NCBI RefSeq assembly: GCF_000004195.4
Contig: NC_030681.2
Coordinates: forward strand, 140,798,006 to 140,862,005
From: Xenopus tropicalis
Lineage: Eukaryota > Chordata > Amphibia > Anura > Pipidae
Direction of reading: 5' to 3'
DNA length: 64,000 nt
Each line of letters opens with the position of its first letter. Positions within the stretch are counted from its first letter, which is position 1. The translations under genes were made by a program, and so were the position numbers. Below are positions 42,915 to 54,394 of this stretch, piece after piece. The notes beneath the pieces were generated by a model that did not search any database, had not been told where the DNA came from, and saw only the letters and a list, made by a program, of their open reading frames with translations.

Positions 42915-43825
42915 AAATAAGGGGGTGCATGAGGGGATTCCTGCACCCTGCCTATGTCCTGCCCATCATGTATACAGTGCCAATGGCACAAGCAGCCCTG
43001 GAATACCGATACAGTAGTGATTGGTGCATCTCATGATATGATGAGGTAAATTGTGGGCAAAAAAACATGGCACATTTGCACCTTGGACCCCGTGATAAAT
43101 AGGCCTTCATACTGTATATTTATAATAAAATATGCAAGATGAATATTGTGGGCGAGCAGCTATGCCGGCGCATATACAGCAAAGAACATGTTAGATAAAC
43201 TCTATTTATTAATAGGGTGCATTTTCTCTTTAACTTCCCAGAACTGTTTACGTTCCATAAAGATAAGAATCCTAATATATCTCAATTTAGATGGGAAATC
43301 CTTTTATTTAACACTGATTTATATGGTCCTACTTCCCTTTGGAAATATTGGTTTTTCAAAGTATTTCTTTGAGGAAACGTCTAGATCGTTCTAGTGTTTT
43401 GATGTCTGCGCACAAGGTTATATCCCCCATACTTCCTTTTAAATACAGACATGAGCGTGTGTGTTAAAGAAAGAGTTCGCAGTTATACCGTAAATCTACC
43501 AATGGAAAGAAAAAACTGGGTGCTTTTTGGAAAATTTGGGCACAGACAATGTAAAGAGCCCTGATATAGCTACTTAATGATACCATTCCAATGGGTAGAA
43601 ATTGTGCATTACAATCCCCTTTATTGTTAATTGTTGTTGCAGTTGGCAGTTAATTTGTTGGCTGCTCTCACAGTTCTTTGCCTCAGATCTATGTGCCCCC
43701 CACTCAATCCATTGGATTATCCTTATGTGGGAGGGTCACACAAACCAGCTGACACAGGATACTATGATGGCGAGCCACTCAAAAAGTACGCTGCTGGATA
43801 TAACAAAATATTATGAACATTTATT
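42915..43825. other. Unassigned stretch with one coding-looking frame
   Basis: Frame 43631-43816 reads LLLQLAVNLLAALTVLCLRS, then MCPPLNPLDYPYVGGSHKPA and onward to a TGA, that is a hydrophobic lead followed by a polar, Tyr- and Gly-rich tail. A TTGTTGTTGCAG acceptor-like site lies at its start. It has no ATG at the hydrophobic part and no family that I recognise, so it is recorded but not called a gene. Confidence 0.3.
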
Positions 43826-43833
43826 TTTAAAGC

Positions 43834-44398
43834 GCCAACATCAACGCACCAGAGGACCCCCCTTTAGATTAGGGGAACGGAGCTTCCATTTGAAGCAGCG
43901 TAGGGGGTTCCTCACGGTGAGGGCAGTGAGGTTGGGGAATTCCCTGCCGGGGGATGTTGGGTAGGGGGTTCCTCACGGTGAGGGCAGTGAGGTTGGGGAA
44001 TGCCCTGCCGGGGGATGTTGGGTAGGGGGTTCCTCACGGTGAGGGCAGTGAGGTTGGGGAATGCCCTGCCGGGGGATGTTGGGTAGGGGGTTCCTCACGG
44101 TGAGGGCAGTGAGGTTGGGGAATGCCCTGCCGGGGGATGTGGTAATGGCAGATTCTGTTAATGCCTATAAGAGGGGCCTGGATAGGTATTTGAACAAGCA
44201 GAATATCCGAGGCTATTGTGATACTAATATCTACAGTTAGTATTAATGTTTGTATATATAGTTTATGTATGTGAGTGTATAGATTGGTAGGTGTGGGTTG
44301 TGTGTGCTGGGTTTACTTGGATGGGTTGAACTTGATGGACTCTGGTCTTTTTTCAACCCTGTGTAACTATGTAACTATGTAACTATGTAGCTATGTAA
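43834..44398 (+). mobile_element. 5'-truncated CR1-like LINE 3' end with internal 61-bp expansion
   Basis: Starts inside the last coding part (QRTRGPPFRLGERSFHLKQR), ends with the C-terminal AYKRGLDRYLNKQNI-like segment, the UTR GGGTTGAACTTGATGGACTC and the tail (ATGTAACT)n at 44360-44398. It is the same subfamily as the element at 52613. A 61-bp stretch of the coding region is present about four times. Confidence 0.88.
43901..44141 (+). repeat. 61-bp tandem repeat within LINE coding sequence
   Basis: TAGGGGGTTCCTCACGGTGA begins units at 43901, 43962, 44023 and 44084. The units encode the FLTVRAVRLGNALPGDV segment once, but 61 is not a multiple of three, so each copy shifts the frame. Copies differ by a single base (AATTCCC versus AATGCCC). 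Confidence 0.95.
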
Positions 44399-44441
44399 CA
44401 TATCCCGCAGCGCTGTAGAATAAGTGTGTTTCATACATTGG

Positions 44442-44862
44442 ACATACAGAGTAACATATAAAGCAATCAATAACCGATACAAGAGGTGAAGAGAGCCCTG
44501 CCCAAAAGAGCTTACACTCTACAAGGAGACATACAGAGTAACATATAAAGCAATCAATAACCGATACAAGAGGTGAAGAGAGCCCTGCCCAAAAGAGCTT
44601 ACACTCTACAAGGAGACATACAGAGTAACATATAAAGCAATCAATAACCGATACAAGAGGTGAAGAGAGCCCTGCCCAAAAGAGCTTACAATCTACAAGG
44701 AGACATACAGAGTAACATATAAAGCAACCAATAACCGATACAAGAGGGGAAGAGAGCCCTGCCCAAAAGAGCTTACAATCTACAAGGAGACATACAGAGT
44801 AACATATAAAGCAATCAATAACCGATACAAGAGGTGAAGAGAGCCCTGCCCAAAAGAACAAG
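44442..44862. repeat. 87-bp tandem array, five copies
   Basis: ACATACAGAGTAACATATAA starts units at 44442, 44529, 44616, 44703 and 44790. Because 87 is 29 codons, the minus strand stays open with a 29-residue repeat (FWAGLSSPLVSVI and so on); this is not a gene. Each unit contains the L2-like core GAGCTTACAATCTACAAGG. Confidence 0.97.
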
Positions 44863-44869
44863 TAAACAA

Positions 44870-46835
44870 ATTTTCTAAATATCTTCCCCCCCCCCCCTTT
44901 TCAAAAAATAGTTGTAGCCAATGAGAGTTCCTCTGGTGCCTGTAATAGAATTTAATGTTGAGTGGAAGAACTCAGGTCTCCATTTGACTCTCCCACTTTT
45001 ACACCTAGGAAGGGTCTACTATCAGAAAGACTGAACTCATAGGATTGCCCCATGGATGCAGTACTTCCTACGATTGGCAGCACTGTATTCATGAGGGATG
45101 GACAAAGGGAGGCATATAGTTATAGCCCCTCCATTCCCTACTTGTGCTCTATCTGAGACAGGTCAGGGTTGGTTTGCGCCCACCAGTGCTGCATTCTGCA
45201 GACCACAGCCAGGCCCCAGGCACAAGTGCTTTTTAATTTATTTCTAAGGGGCGTGCTTGTACCATGGCAAGGAATATTGGGGATCCTCTGCCTCTTACAC
45301 AGTTATGTTAAACACATACATTGCCATTAAACTTTTATATATCAATTAGAGCAGACTGCATTCCCCGGGCTCCTTTTGCATGTTGCACTAACAGGCCACT
45401 CCCACTTGTGCCGGCCAAATGTGCCTGTATCTGTGCTCCGGCACTCCCACATTGGCACAACTTGCGCCCAGCTGGGAATGTGGCACTGTGTATAAAAACA
45501 CGGTGAATTTTGCCAATATTTGTCGTAATATGCACGCGGCCCCAGCTTAATAAACAAGCCCTTATCTCTTTATTGTAATTGAATGCAGCCTTGTAGCCAA
45601 CTGACCTGTTGCATCCTATCTGTTCCAATTCATCATACAGGAGAAAGGCATTCATTGCTTCTCTTGCCAATGACTCTGCCAAAGAATGTGGCTGCGGAAT
45701 TTAGAAAAGCAGCTGGATGTGATTGTTGTGACTACATCAAGAATATCAGTTAACAGGTAGTCTCAAATAAATGGCATTTGTTAGATTTAAGGACATGTCA
45801 CAATCAAAGTTTTTTCTGCTAAATAAAATTCCTCTGTGATGCTGATACATTTACTGTTTGAACATGTAGGTTACACGAGGTGCTCCTCGTACCTTGGGGG
45901 TGTGTTGCTTGGAACGGTACATCGGTGCTGTGCGACACATTCAGATAGAATGGTGTAACTGGTAGGGGTTAAAGCGGGGTTGGCCATAGGCTCCACACAT
46001 ATTGGAGAATAGCAGGTAAAGCAGAGGGACATGGTGACAACATGGCAACAGCACCATATTATAAACTTATTTTTTAAACAGTAAGTCTCCATTTGTAAAT
46101 AGGAAGAAACTTTGTAGAGAATCATGTATAGTACGATAAGATGGCGGCAGTAGGACTTGATGGAATCATAAATACTTATTTTGTTACTCAAAGTATAGGA
46201 GAAGTGATACAGAAAAGAGTTAAAATTAATTAAAAAACATGGACCCTCATTCAGTCCATTTCACACAGACACAGGAGTTTTGCATCTACATAGTCCCAAC
46301 TGGACCTTTCCAGGTTTTTTTGAACTATTATGCTACGTCTGTGCATGCAGACTTCTTTTGGGGACTAAGCAAAGTTATTTTGATTATGGCACTTGAACCT
46401 GCCTTTCAAACTATAAATATATTACCATACAAGATGCCCGAGGGCAATTAATCTTTATAGGCTCATAACCAGATGAAGAGGCTGCCTTCATAAAGCGCAT
46501 ATAGCGATTTAATTGAAACTTCCCCTAGTGACGCAGTTTCAGGCATGGACTTCTTTGTATGGTAGGGTCAGCGAGCTGTCTGTCAGCAAATTGGGTGTTA
46601 GAGACCATGTCCTATATAGAAAGGGGGCAAGATCTAAGCCTTTTCACTGTATCATTTCTTACATGAGCAAGAGCCAGTTATAGGCAGCAGCTCATTGCTG
46701 TTGGATGGTTGGAGGACAAAGTAGTTCCACTTCACCAAAGGGGCCACAGCTGAGAAAGTTCTTCTTTAAATAAGTCTTGCCTTGAACTGTAGACAGTCCT
46801 ATCAGGTATGGTTGATTGTAACTATTGCTTTAAAC
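44870..46835. other. No convincing feature
   Basis: Starts with a C homopolymer (44887-44897). Open frames at 45335-45682 and 45871-46191 have no domains. Loose similarity of CAGCACTGTATTCATGAGGG (about 45081) to 40500 and 60780 suggests an old repeat. Confidence 0.35.
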
Positions 46836-46843
46836 CTTTAGTG

Positions 46844-47152
46844 CAGTGATCCCCAACCAGTGGCTCATAAGTAACATGTTGCTCCCCAACCCCTTGGATG
46901 TTGCTCCCAGTGGCCTCAAAGCAGGGAGTTATTTTTGAATTCCTGGCTTGGGGGCAAGTTTTGGTTGTATAAAAACCAGTTGTACTGCCAAACAGAGCCT
47001 TCTGTAGGCTGCGAGTCCACATAGGGGCTACCAAATAGCCAATCACAGCCCTTATTTGGCACCCCAGAAACTTTTTTGATGCTTGTGTTGCTCCCCAACT
47101 CTTTTTACATTTGACTGTGGCTCACAGGTAAAAAAAAGGTTGGGGATCCCTG
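46844..47152. mobile_element. CAGTGATCCCCAACC-family hAT-type MITE
   Basis: CAGTGATCCCCAACCAGTGG to GGTTGGGGATCCCTG, 309 bp, same orientation as 8610, with a perfect 8-bp duplication CTTTAGTG (46836-46843 and 47153-47160). Confidence 0.95.
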
Positions 47153-47160
47153 CTTTAGTG

Positions 47161-47698
47161 ATATAGAGCTTATCATTTTTGTCTGTATCTTTTCTGTTCC
47201 AGTCGATAAACTGGAGTCTACTGATGCCTTGTGACAGAGCTGTCAAATATGGTTTATAGCTGAACACACAAGCAGGCAGGGTCACGATATACAATATCGA
47301 TATATAGTTTTACCACTCAGCTGAGCAGCTTCTTCACTCCAAACACCTGTCCAAAAAGTTTAACATTGTGATTGGATTATGGTGATTGTATTACACTTTA
47401 GGTTTGTAAATGCTGGGGAGTTCCCCGGTACTCACTGAATGCCAGCGTATGTAAGGGTCACTAAGGGCAGCTGCTGACAGTTTCAGAAAGCCGATATCCA
47501 AAATATCACTAAGCTGGACTGCATGACTTACCAACAGTAACGATGCCTGAAAAACAAAAATTAGCACATACTCATTATGGGTTCAAAAGCAATTTATTAA
47601 ATTCAACAGTAAGGGCTGTAATCTTGAAATTGCTATGAAGTATATACCACATGCCATGGCCTTCTGGTGGCCACCAGTGTTCAAGTTTATAAATATCT
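47161..47698. other. No feature recognised
   Basis: Short unique-looking gap between MITEs, with no array or exon signal. Confidence 0.4.
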
Positions 47699-47706
47699 AA
47701 GGAGAA

Positions 47707-48082
47707 TAGCGATGAGCGAATTTTTTCGGCAGGCATGGATCTGCAGTGAAACTTCGTATTTCGCCATTGGCTATTGTTTTCACAAAACTGTGGCAAAAAT
47801 TCTCTGCTACAAAAAAATCACCGCAACAAAAAAGTCGCCAAGACAAAAAGGACGCAGAGACAAGAAAGTCCCCGAGACAAACATTACGCCAAGACAAAAA
47901 TACCCATTGAATTTAATGCATTTGGAGAAAAAAAAAAGTTGCAAACAAAAAATGACGCCCACGTAAAATTTGTCACCTATTGTCTTAAATGTGTTTTGCA
48001 CATTTTTCACCATTTCCTGAGTTTTTTAGCAGTTTTGCTGATTTTTCAGTGAAGCAAAATGGGACATATTCCCTTATCACTA
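47707..48082. mobile_element. hAT-type MITE, TAGTGATG family
   Basis: TAGCGATGAGCGAATTTTTT to CTTATCACTA with a perfect 8-bp duplication AAGGAGAA (47699-47706 and 48083-48090). The interior repeats ACAAAAAGTCGCC/AAGACAAAAA-type words; longer than 19144 because of these. Confidence 0.92.
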
Positions 48083-48282
48083 AAGGAGAACCGTGACTTA
48101 CTGATGAGATATACAACCTACTCCTATTTTATGGGTGCAGAGTTGACCCCTGTTTAGACCTTCCAGTAGATCCTACAGGATATAGATATCTTCATTTATT
48201 TATATAATATCTGAACAAATACATGTGTACATCTTGGCACCCCAGTAAATCTGGGTTTACTTGTTCTTCAAGAACTTAGCAC

Positions 48283-48610
48283 CAGTGATGAGTGAAATTT
48301 TTGCACCAGGCATGGTTTCGCTGAAAAATTCTGCATTTCGCCATTGGCATATTGTTTTGTAAAATGGGTTAAAAAATTATCCGTGCAAAAAATGAGGAAA
48401 AAGTTGCAGTACTGTCAAAAACATTGTGGTTGTGTAAAAAAAAATATTGAAATCGTGTCACAAACATTGTGGTCCCAACAAATACATGAAGGTTGCATCA
48501 AAAAGGTTGCGCTCATCAAAAAAGTCATGCTGTAGCCGCGTTTCACACATTTTTCCACAGTTTCGGGAATTATTCTGTGAAGAGAAACGGGACAGATTAG
48601 CTCATCATTG
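48283..48610. mobile_element. hAT-type MITE, TAGTGATG family
   Basis: CAGTGATGAGTGAAATTTTT to AGCTCATCATTG; flanks CTTAGCAC and CCTAGTAC match at 6 of 8. Lies 200 bp from the previous copy in the same orientation, but each has its own flanks, so they are separate insertions. Confidence 0.82.
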
Positions 48611-48805
48611 CCTAGTACTTAGCCAGCAATGCTAGCCAATATGCCCCACTGACTTCCCATCTTTTCCAGTGAGTCCTCATTCATATATTTTTCTATTAAA
48701 TGCACTGAACATATATTTACTGTTATATAACTTTGCAGAACTGATGTTGCTTAGAATAACTGTGGATATTTCCATGTACAGATGATCTTTTACAGTTATC
48801 TTCTG

Positions 48806-49302
48806 TTAAAGGAGAAGGAAAGGTAAAAACTAAGCTTTGTAAGCTTTGTAAGTAAGCTTTATCAGAAAGGTCTATATAAATACAGCCATAAGCACTCACA
48901 GAAACACTGCTCTGAGTCCTCTATCAAAAGAAACAGGATTTCTTGTCTGTTTGTTTTCCTGTGTCAGAGACACGCAGCTCTCTCCTCTCTCCCCTCTCCT
49001 GCTCCCCCCTCCCTCAAGAATGCTAAGAACTCCCCCCCCCTTAGGAATGTGGATCTGAGCCAATCAGCAGGAAGCTTCCTCATAGTCTTACAAACTGAGC
49101 ACGTACATGTACACGGGTCTTGATCTTGGTGCAGGAGTGAGGCATTATGGGAACTTTACAGAGCTCAGTGGGTTTTTTTCCCATCATGCTACTGATCATC
49201 TGAATGGGAGAAAAATGGGGAGACTTAAGGGCACTATTGAGAGAACTGAAGGTATGCCTGCAGCTTGAGATTAACTCTTTATTAGCCTTTCCTTCTCCTT
49301 TA
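48806..49302. mobile_element. T2-type MITE, TTAAAGGAGAAGGAAAGG ends
   Basis: TTAAAGGAGAAGGAAAGG and CCTTTCCTTCTCCTTTAA are perfect inverses including the TTAA target, 497 bp. The interior includes a CT-rich run (48980-49015) and a CCAATCAGCAGGAAGC motif. Non-coding. Confidence 0.93.
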
Positions 49303-50060
49303 AGCACTATATCTAATGTTCTGTTCATTCATGTACTCATAGTCACATTGGCACATTTGTACCTGGGCAGTTACCAATAGTAACCAATCAGATGATTGCA
49401 TTTAGTGTTCAACCTACAGCTGGCTGGACAAATCTAACCACTGATTGGTCGTTTTGGGTTACTGCCCACGTGCAAATTTGCCCAGTCTTTATATACGAGC
49501 TGAATTGAACTGAGAAAAAATGTAGCTTTGACATTTGTGAAAAGTTCAACATTTTATGAAAACAAAGCCTTAAAATAATTGTAGGTGCCAGGAAGGTTGA
49601 AAAGTTAAAGTGCATTGTTCCTATAAATATATTGATTTATTGTGAGGCCTTGTATGATATCATTATTATATTTAAAGCTCAATGCTGTCATGTACATGAA
49701 TAACGTTCAAGGACGAGGTGAAACAATATTGTGTTAGGAGATCGGATTTTTTTTTCTCTTTCCTCAGATGTTTCCCACCGAAAGGATAAAATTAGATGGG
49801 ACAATGCAAAGATAATTCTATATGTTTGACAGGTGTTAGGGAGACCTATTGGTTCCTTCAGACAACAAAAGATTTAAACGGAGGAAGTGTGAAGTACAGG
49901 AGGCTATTTTGGAGTAAAAGAATGGAGATACATCTAGATAACGGCATAAAGGGGAGCTTCTCCGCCAAAAAAAGTTTGTAGAAGTCCCTTTGCCTTCAGG
50001 TCTGTTAATCAGTTGGTGTCTGAAACATTTCAGGAGTCGGAACCAGGAGTGCAGAAAATA
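49303..50060. other. No called feature; strong acceptor-like tract
   Basis: TTTTTTTTTCTCTTTCCTCAG ending at 49767 is a textbook-looking 3' splice site. Downstream a short frame runs VSHRKDKIRWDNAKIILYV to a TGA. No donor or partner exon is convincing, so no gene is called. Confidence 0.35.
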
Positions 50061-50064
50061 TAAA

Positions 50065-51287
50065 CTAACTCATTCAGTAACCCATTCAATAACGCTAATA
50101 ACTCATTCAATAACTCTAATAACTCATTCAGTAACTATAATAACTCATTCAATAACGCTAATAACTCATTCAATAACTCTAATAACTCATTCAGTAACTA
50201 TATTAACTCATTCAATAACTCTAATAACTCATTCAGTAACTCTAATAACTCATTCAGTAACTATAATAACTCATTCAATAACGCTAATAACTCATTCAAT
50301 AACTCTAATAACTCATTCAGTAACTATAATAACTCATTCAATAACTCTAATAACTCATTCAGTAACTCTAATAACTCATTCAATAACTCTAATAACTCAT
50401 TCAGTAACTCTAATAACTCATTCAGTAACTCTAATAACTCATTCAGTAACTCTAATAACTTATTCAATAACTCTAATAACTCATTCAGTAACTCTAATAA
50501 CTCATTCAGTAACTCTAATAACTCATTCAATAACTCTAATAACTCATTCAGTAACTCTAATAACTCATTCAATAACTCTAATAACTCATTCAGTAACTCT
50601 AATAACTCATTCAGTAACTCTAATAACTCATTCAGTAACTCTAATAACTCATTCAATAACTCTAATAACTCATTCAGTAACTCTAATAACTCATTCAGTA
50701 ACTCTAATAACTCATTCAGTAACTCTAATAACTTATTCAATAACTCTAATAACTCATTCAGTAACTCTAATAACTCATTCAGTAACTCTAATAACTCATT
50801 CAATAACTCTAATAACTCATTCAGTAACTCTAAAAACTCATTCAGTAACTCTAATAACTCATTCAATAACTCTAATAACTCATTCAGTAACTCTAATAAC
50901 TCATTCAGTAACTCTAATAACTCATTCAATAACTCTAATAACTCATTCAGTAACTCTAATAACTCATTCAGTAACTCTAATAACTCATTCAATAACTCTA
51001 ATAACTCATTCAGTAACTCTAATAACTCATTCAATAACTCTAATAACTCATTCAGTAACTCTAATAACTCATTCAATAACTCTAATAACTCATTAAGTAA
51101 CTCTAATAACTCATTCAATAACTCTAATAACTCATTCAGTAACTCTAATAACTCATTCAGTAACTCTAATAACTCATTCAATAACTCTAATAACTCATTC
51201 AGTAACTCTAATAACTCATTCAGTAACTCTAATAACTCATTCAATAACTCTAATAACTCATTCAATAACTCTAATAACTCATTCAGT
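50065..51287 (+). repeat. 21-bp minisatellite, about 58 copies
   Basis: The unit TAACTCTAATAACTCATTCA plus one base (G or A) repeats with rare substitutions (GCTAATAAC, CTATAATAAC, TTATTCA, AAAAACTC). Because 21 is a multiple of three, both strands stay open for over 300 codons (HSVTLIT and LLELLNE repeats); these are not genes. The right end abuts the duplicated target site of the MITE at 51294. Confidence 0.97.
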
Positions 51288-51293
51288 AGCAAC

Positions 51294-51828
51294 TAGTGAT
51301 GAGAGAATCTGTCCCATTTTGTTTCGCCAAAAAATTCACAAAATGACAAGAAAATTCACAAAATGGCAAAAAATCCACGGAATGCATTTTTTGTCGCCCT
51401 GCTCCTTTTTTATTGTCGCCCGCGTCTTTTTTTGCCGTGACTGCGTCCATGTTAATGTGCCTATTTTGAAGCGTCCACACCCATTTTGCCATGACCATGC
51501 CCATTTTGACGCGGTCATGACTTGGTTTGACGCACAACAAATTTTTCCTCTGTGAATTTTCGTGGAACAATTTGACAATGGCGAAATGCGGAAATTCGCT
51601 ACGAATCCATGCCTGGGTGAAACAATTAGCTCCTCCATCCTCTTGTGTCTTTGACTCTTAACTTATTGCAACTGTATCTTGTATTTATCTGTATTTATTG
51701 TTATACTGTGTATTTATCTACTATTATCTTAATAACCCCCTGTTTGTATTAATCTATTCTACTGTACAGCGCTGCGTACATAAGTAGCACTTTATAAATA
51801 AAGATATACATACATTAGCTCATCACTA
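51294..51828. mobile_element. hAT-type MITE, TAGTGATG family, split by a retroposon
   Basis: TAGTGATGAGAGAATCTGTC at the left and AGCTCATCACTA at the right. Flanks GTAGCAAC (51286-51293) and ATAGCAAG (51829-51836) match at 6 of 8. A 181-bp retroposon lies between two copies of ATTAGCTC near the right end. Confidence 0.87.
51633..51813 (+). mobile_element. Nested L2-like LINE 3' tail retroposon
   Basis: Flanked by a perfect 8-bp duplication ATTAGCTC (51625-51632 and 51814-51821), which is sequence of the host MITE. It reads CTCCATCCTCTTGTGTC, CTGTACAGCGCTGCGTACAT, AAGTAGCACTTTATAAATAA and ends AGATATACATAC, matching the 25328 retroposon in opposite orientation but with a shorter 5' end. Confidence 0.92.
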
Positions 51829-51836
51829 ATAGCAAG

Positions 51837-52335
51837 TACATATACAAATAAATGCAACCGCTGTATATTTTCAACTAAGATATGCTGGAAAGTTGCTTAG
51901 AATGACATTTTCGTTAAAGAAAAGCAGTTTATAGAAGGAGGTGCCCCTGAAAGGCTTTAATTAAAAAACGTATTTTATAGGACACAAATGAATTATTTGA
52001 AACCTTTAAATCATTTGGATTTATGGATTTGTATCTATTTGTCCATCAATCTTCCTGGGGTGATGAGTTTGTAGGGCTCAGCTCAGAGGCTCCGTCCTTG
52101 CTCCGTCCTTACGTAAACAAGGAAGACTAACAAATGAAGCTACAAAACTGTCAGTCCTCAAAGGGGCCCAATGAGTGATTGGCTCTTAGTGCAATGCAGC
52201 TCATATACGGTGACATAGTGGGGCCCAAAAGTAACTGAAACATCCTCTTCATTTATCAGTTGAAACAACATTTGCACAAAACTCACTGGGGGTCATTTGT
52301 AAAATTCGCACAGAGCAGAATTATTTGCACAATTA
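51837..52335. other. No feature recognised
   Basis: Unique-looking, without arrays or exon signals. Confidence 0.4.
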
Positions 52336-52420
52336 ACCTATTATTATTATTATTAACATTTATTTATAAAGCGCCAACATATCCCACAGTGCTGTACAAT
52401 AAGTGGGTTTCATACATTGG

Positions 52421-52612
52421 ACATACAGAGTAACATATAAAGCAATCAGTAACCGATACAAGAGGTGAAGAGAGCCCTGCCCAAAAGAGCTTACAATCTA
52501 CAAGGAGACATACAGAGTAACATATAAAGCAACCAATAACCGATACAAGAGGTGAAGAGAGCCCTGCCCAAAAGAGCTTACAATCTACAAGGAGACATAC
52601 AGAGTAACATAT
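52421..52612. repeat. 87-bp tandem array, left part
   Basis: Two complete units and the first 18 bp of a third (ACATACAGAGTAACATAT) before the LINE tail begins. Phase continues at 55473. Confidence 0.95.
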
Positions 52613-52756
52613 AGTTACATAGTTACATAGTTACATAGGGTTGAAAAAAGACCAGTGTCCATCAAGTTCAACCCATCCAAGTAAACCCAGCACACTTAAC
52701 CCACACCTACCAATCTATACACTCACGTACATAAACTATAAATACAACCACTAGTA

Positions 52757-54394
52757 CTAACTGTAGATATTAGTATCACAATAGCCTTGAATATTCTGAT
52801 TGATCAAGAACTCATCCAGGCCCCTCTTAAAGGCATTAACAGAATCTGTCATTACCACATCACTAGGAAGGGCATTCCCCAACCTCACTGCCCTCACCGT
52901 GAAAAACCACCTACGCTGCTTCAAATGGAAGCTCCTTTCCTCTAATCTATAGGGGTGACCTCTGGTGCGCTGATTGTTTTTATGGGAAAAAAGAACATCC
53001 CCCAACTGCCTATAATCCCCTCTAATGTACTTGTACAGAGTAATCATGTCCCCTCGCAAGCGCCTCTTTTCCAGAGAAAACAACCCCAACCTCGACAGTC
53101 TAACCTCATAGCTTAACTCTTCCATCCCCTTAACCAGTTTAGTTGCACGTCTCTGCACTCTCTCCAGCTCATTAATATCCTTCTTAAGGACTGGAGCCCA
53201 AAACTGCACTGCATACTCAAGGTGAGGCCTTACCAGGGACCTATAAAGGGGCAAAATTATGTTCTCATCCCTTGAGTCAATGCCCTTTTTTATACAAGAC
53301 AGCACTTTATTTGCTTTAGTAGCCACAGAATGACACTGCCTGGAATTAGACAACTTGTTATCAACAAAAACCCCTAGATCCTTCTCCATTAAGGATGCCC
53401 CCAACACACTACCATTCAGTAGATAGTTTGCGTTTATATTATTTCTACCAAAGTGCATAACTTTGCACTTATCAACATTGAACCTCATTTTCCAGTTTGC
53501 TGCCCAGTTATCTAATTTTGTCAAATCGCTCTGCAAAGCGGCAGCATCCTGCATGGAACTTATAGTTTTGCACAATTTAGTGTCATCAGCAAAAATAGAA
53601 ACAGTACTGTCTATGCCCACCTCCAGGTCATTAATAAACAAGTTAAAAAGCAAAGGCCCAAGGACTGACCCCTGCGGTACTCAACTAACCACACTGGTCC
53701 AATTAGAAAATGTTCCATTTACCACCACTCTTTGTACTCTATCCTTCAGCCAGTTCTCTATCCAATTACAAATATTATGTTCTAGGCCAATATTCCTTAA
53801 TTTGATCATTAACCTTCTGTGAGGTACTGTATCAAACGCTTTAGCAAAGTCCAAGTAGATGACATCAACTGCCATTCCAGCATCAAGGTTCCTGCTCACC
53901 TCCTCATAAAAGGCGACTAAATTAGTCTGGCAAGATCTGTTACGCATAAAACCATGCTGGCACAAACTAATAGTATTGTGAACTGCAATGTATTCAAGTA
54001 CCCTATCCCTTATTACCCCTTCCAGAAGCTTTCCTACTACTGATGTCAGACTAACAGGCCTATAGTTTTCAGGCTGAGAACGGGATCCCTTTTTAAATAA
54101 CGGCACCACATTAGCAATCCGCCAGTCTCTCGGCACCATGCCAAACCTCAATGAATCCTGAAAAATTAAGTGAAGAGGTTTGGCAGTCACAGCGCTCAGC
54201 TCATTTAATACCCTGGGATGAATCCCATCCGGCCCTGGACCTTTGTTTACCTTTACATGTTCAAGTCTCTTTTGAATTTCCTCCCGAGTGACCCATGCGC
54301 CAGTAGCTAAATTACTAGAACTGGGCATATTACAAGGGAAGCCTTCATTATCTGGCTCCTCAGATGTATAGACAGATGAAAAATAAGAGTTCAA
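52757..54394 (-). pseudogene. CR1-like reverse transcriptase region, one nonsense codon
   Basis: Target-primed reverse transcription of the element's RNA. From 54394 the frame runs through KVNKGPGPDGIHPRVLNEL (about residues 48-66), ENYRPVSLTSVVGKLLEG (109-125) and motif A YLDFAKAFDTVPHRR (180-194, catalytic Asp 182). A TGA at 53681-53683 replaces the Gly expected in SGVPQGS, a one-base change. The same frame resumes at PQGSVLGPLLFNLFINDL and includes motif C FADD (catalytic pair), the KCKVMHFG segment, [15 protein letters not shown] and the C-terminal LKQRRWFFTVRAVRLGNALP; stop at 52757-52759. All catalytic residues are intact. Confidence 0.93.

Larger units (their letters stand above)
43815..44862 (-). 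mobile_element. L2-like LINE 3' tail with 87-bp expansion, split by a CR1 fragment
   Basis: The left piece AAAGCGCCAACAT (to about 43833) and the right piece ATATCCCGCAGCGCTGTAGAA (from about 44398) are one L2-like 3' end, interrupted by a 5'-truncated CR1. After GTTTCATACATTGG the tail is expanded as 87-bp units. Same structure as 52340-56330. Confidence 0.82.

Noticed and set aside
44391..44861. 156-codon frame with a 29-residue repeat
   Set aside because: It is the 87-bp array, whose unit is a multiple of three.
49990..51096. 368-codon open frame of SVTLITH repeats
   Set aside because: It is the 21-bp minisatellite read in frame. The opposite strand is equally open, and there is no start context or domain.
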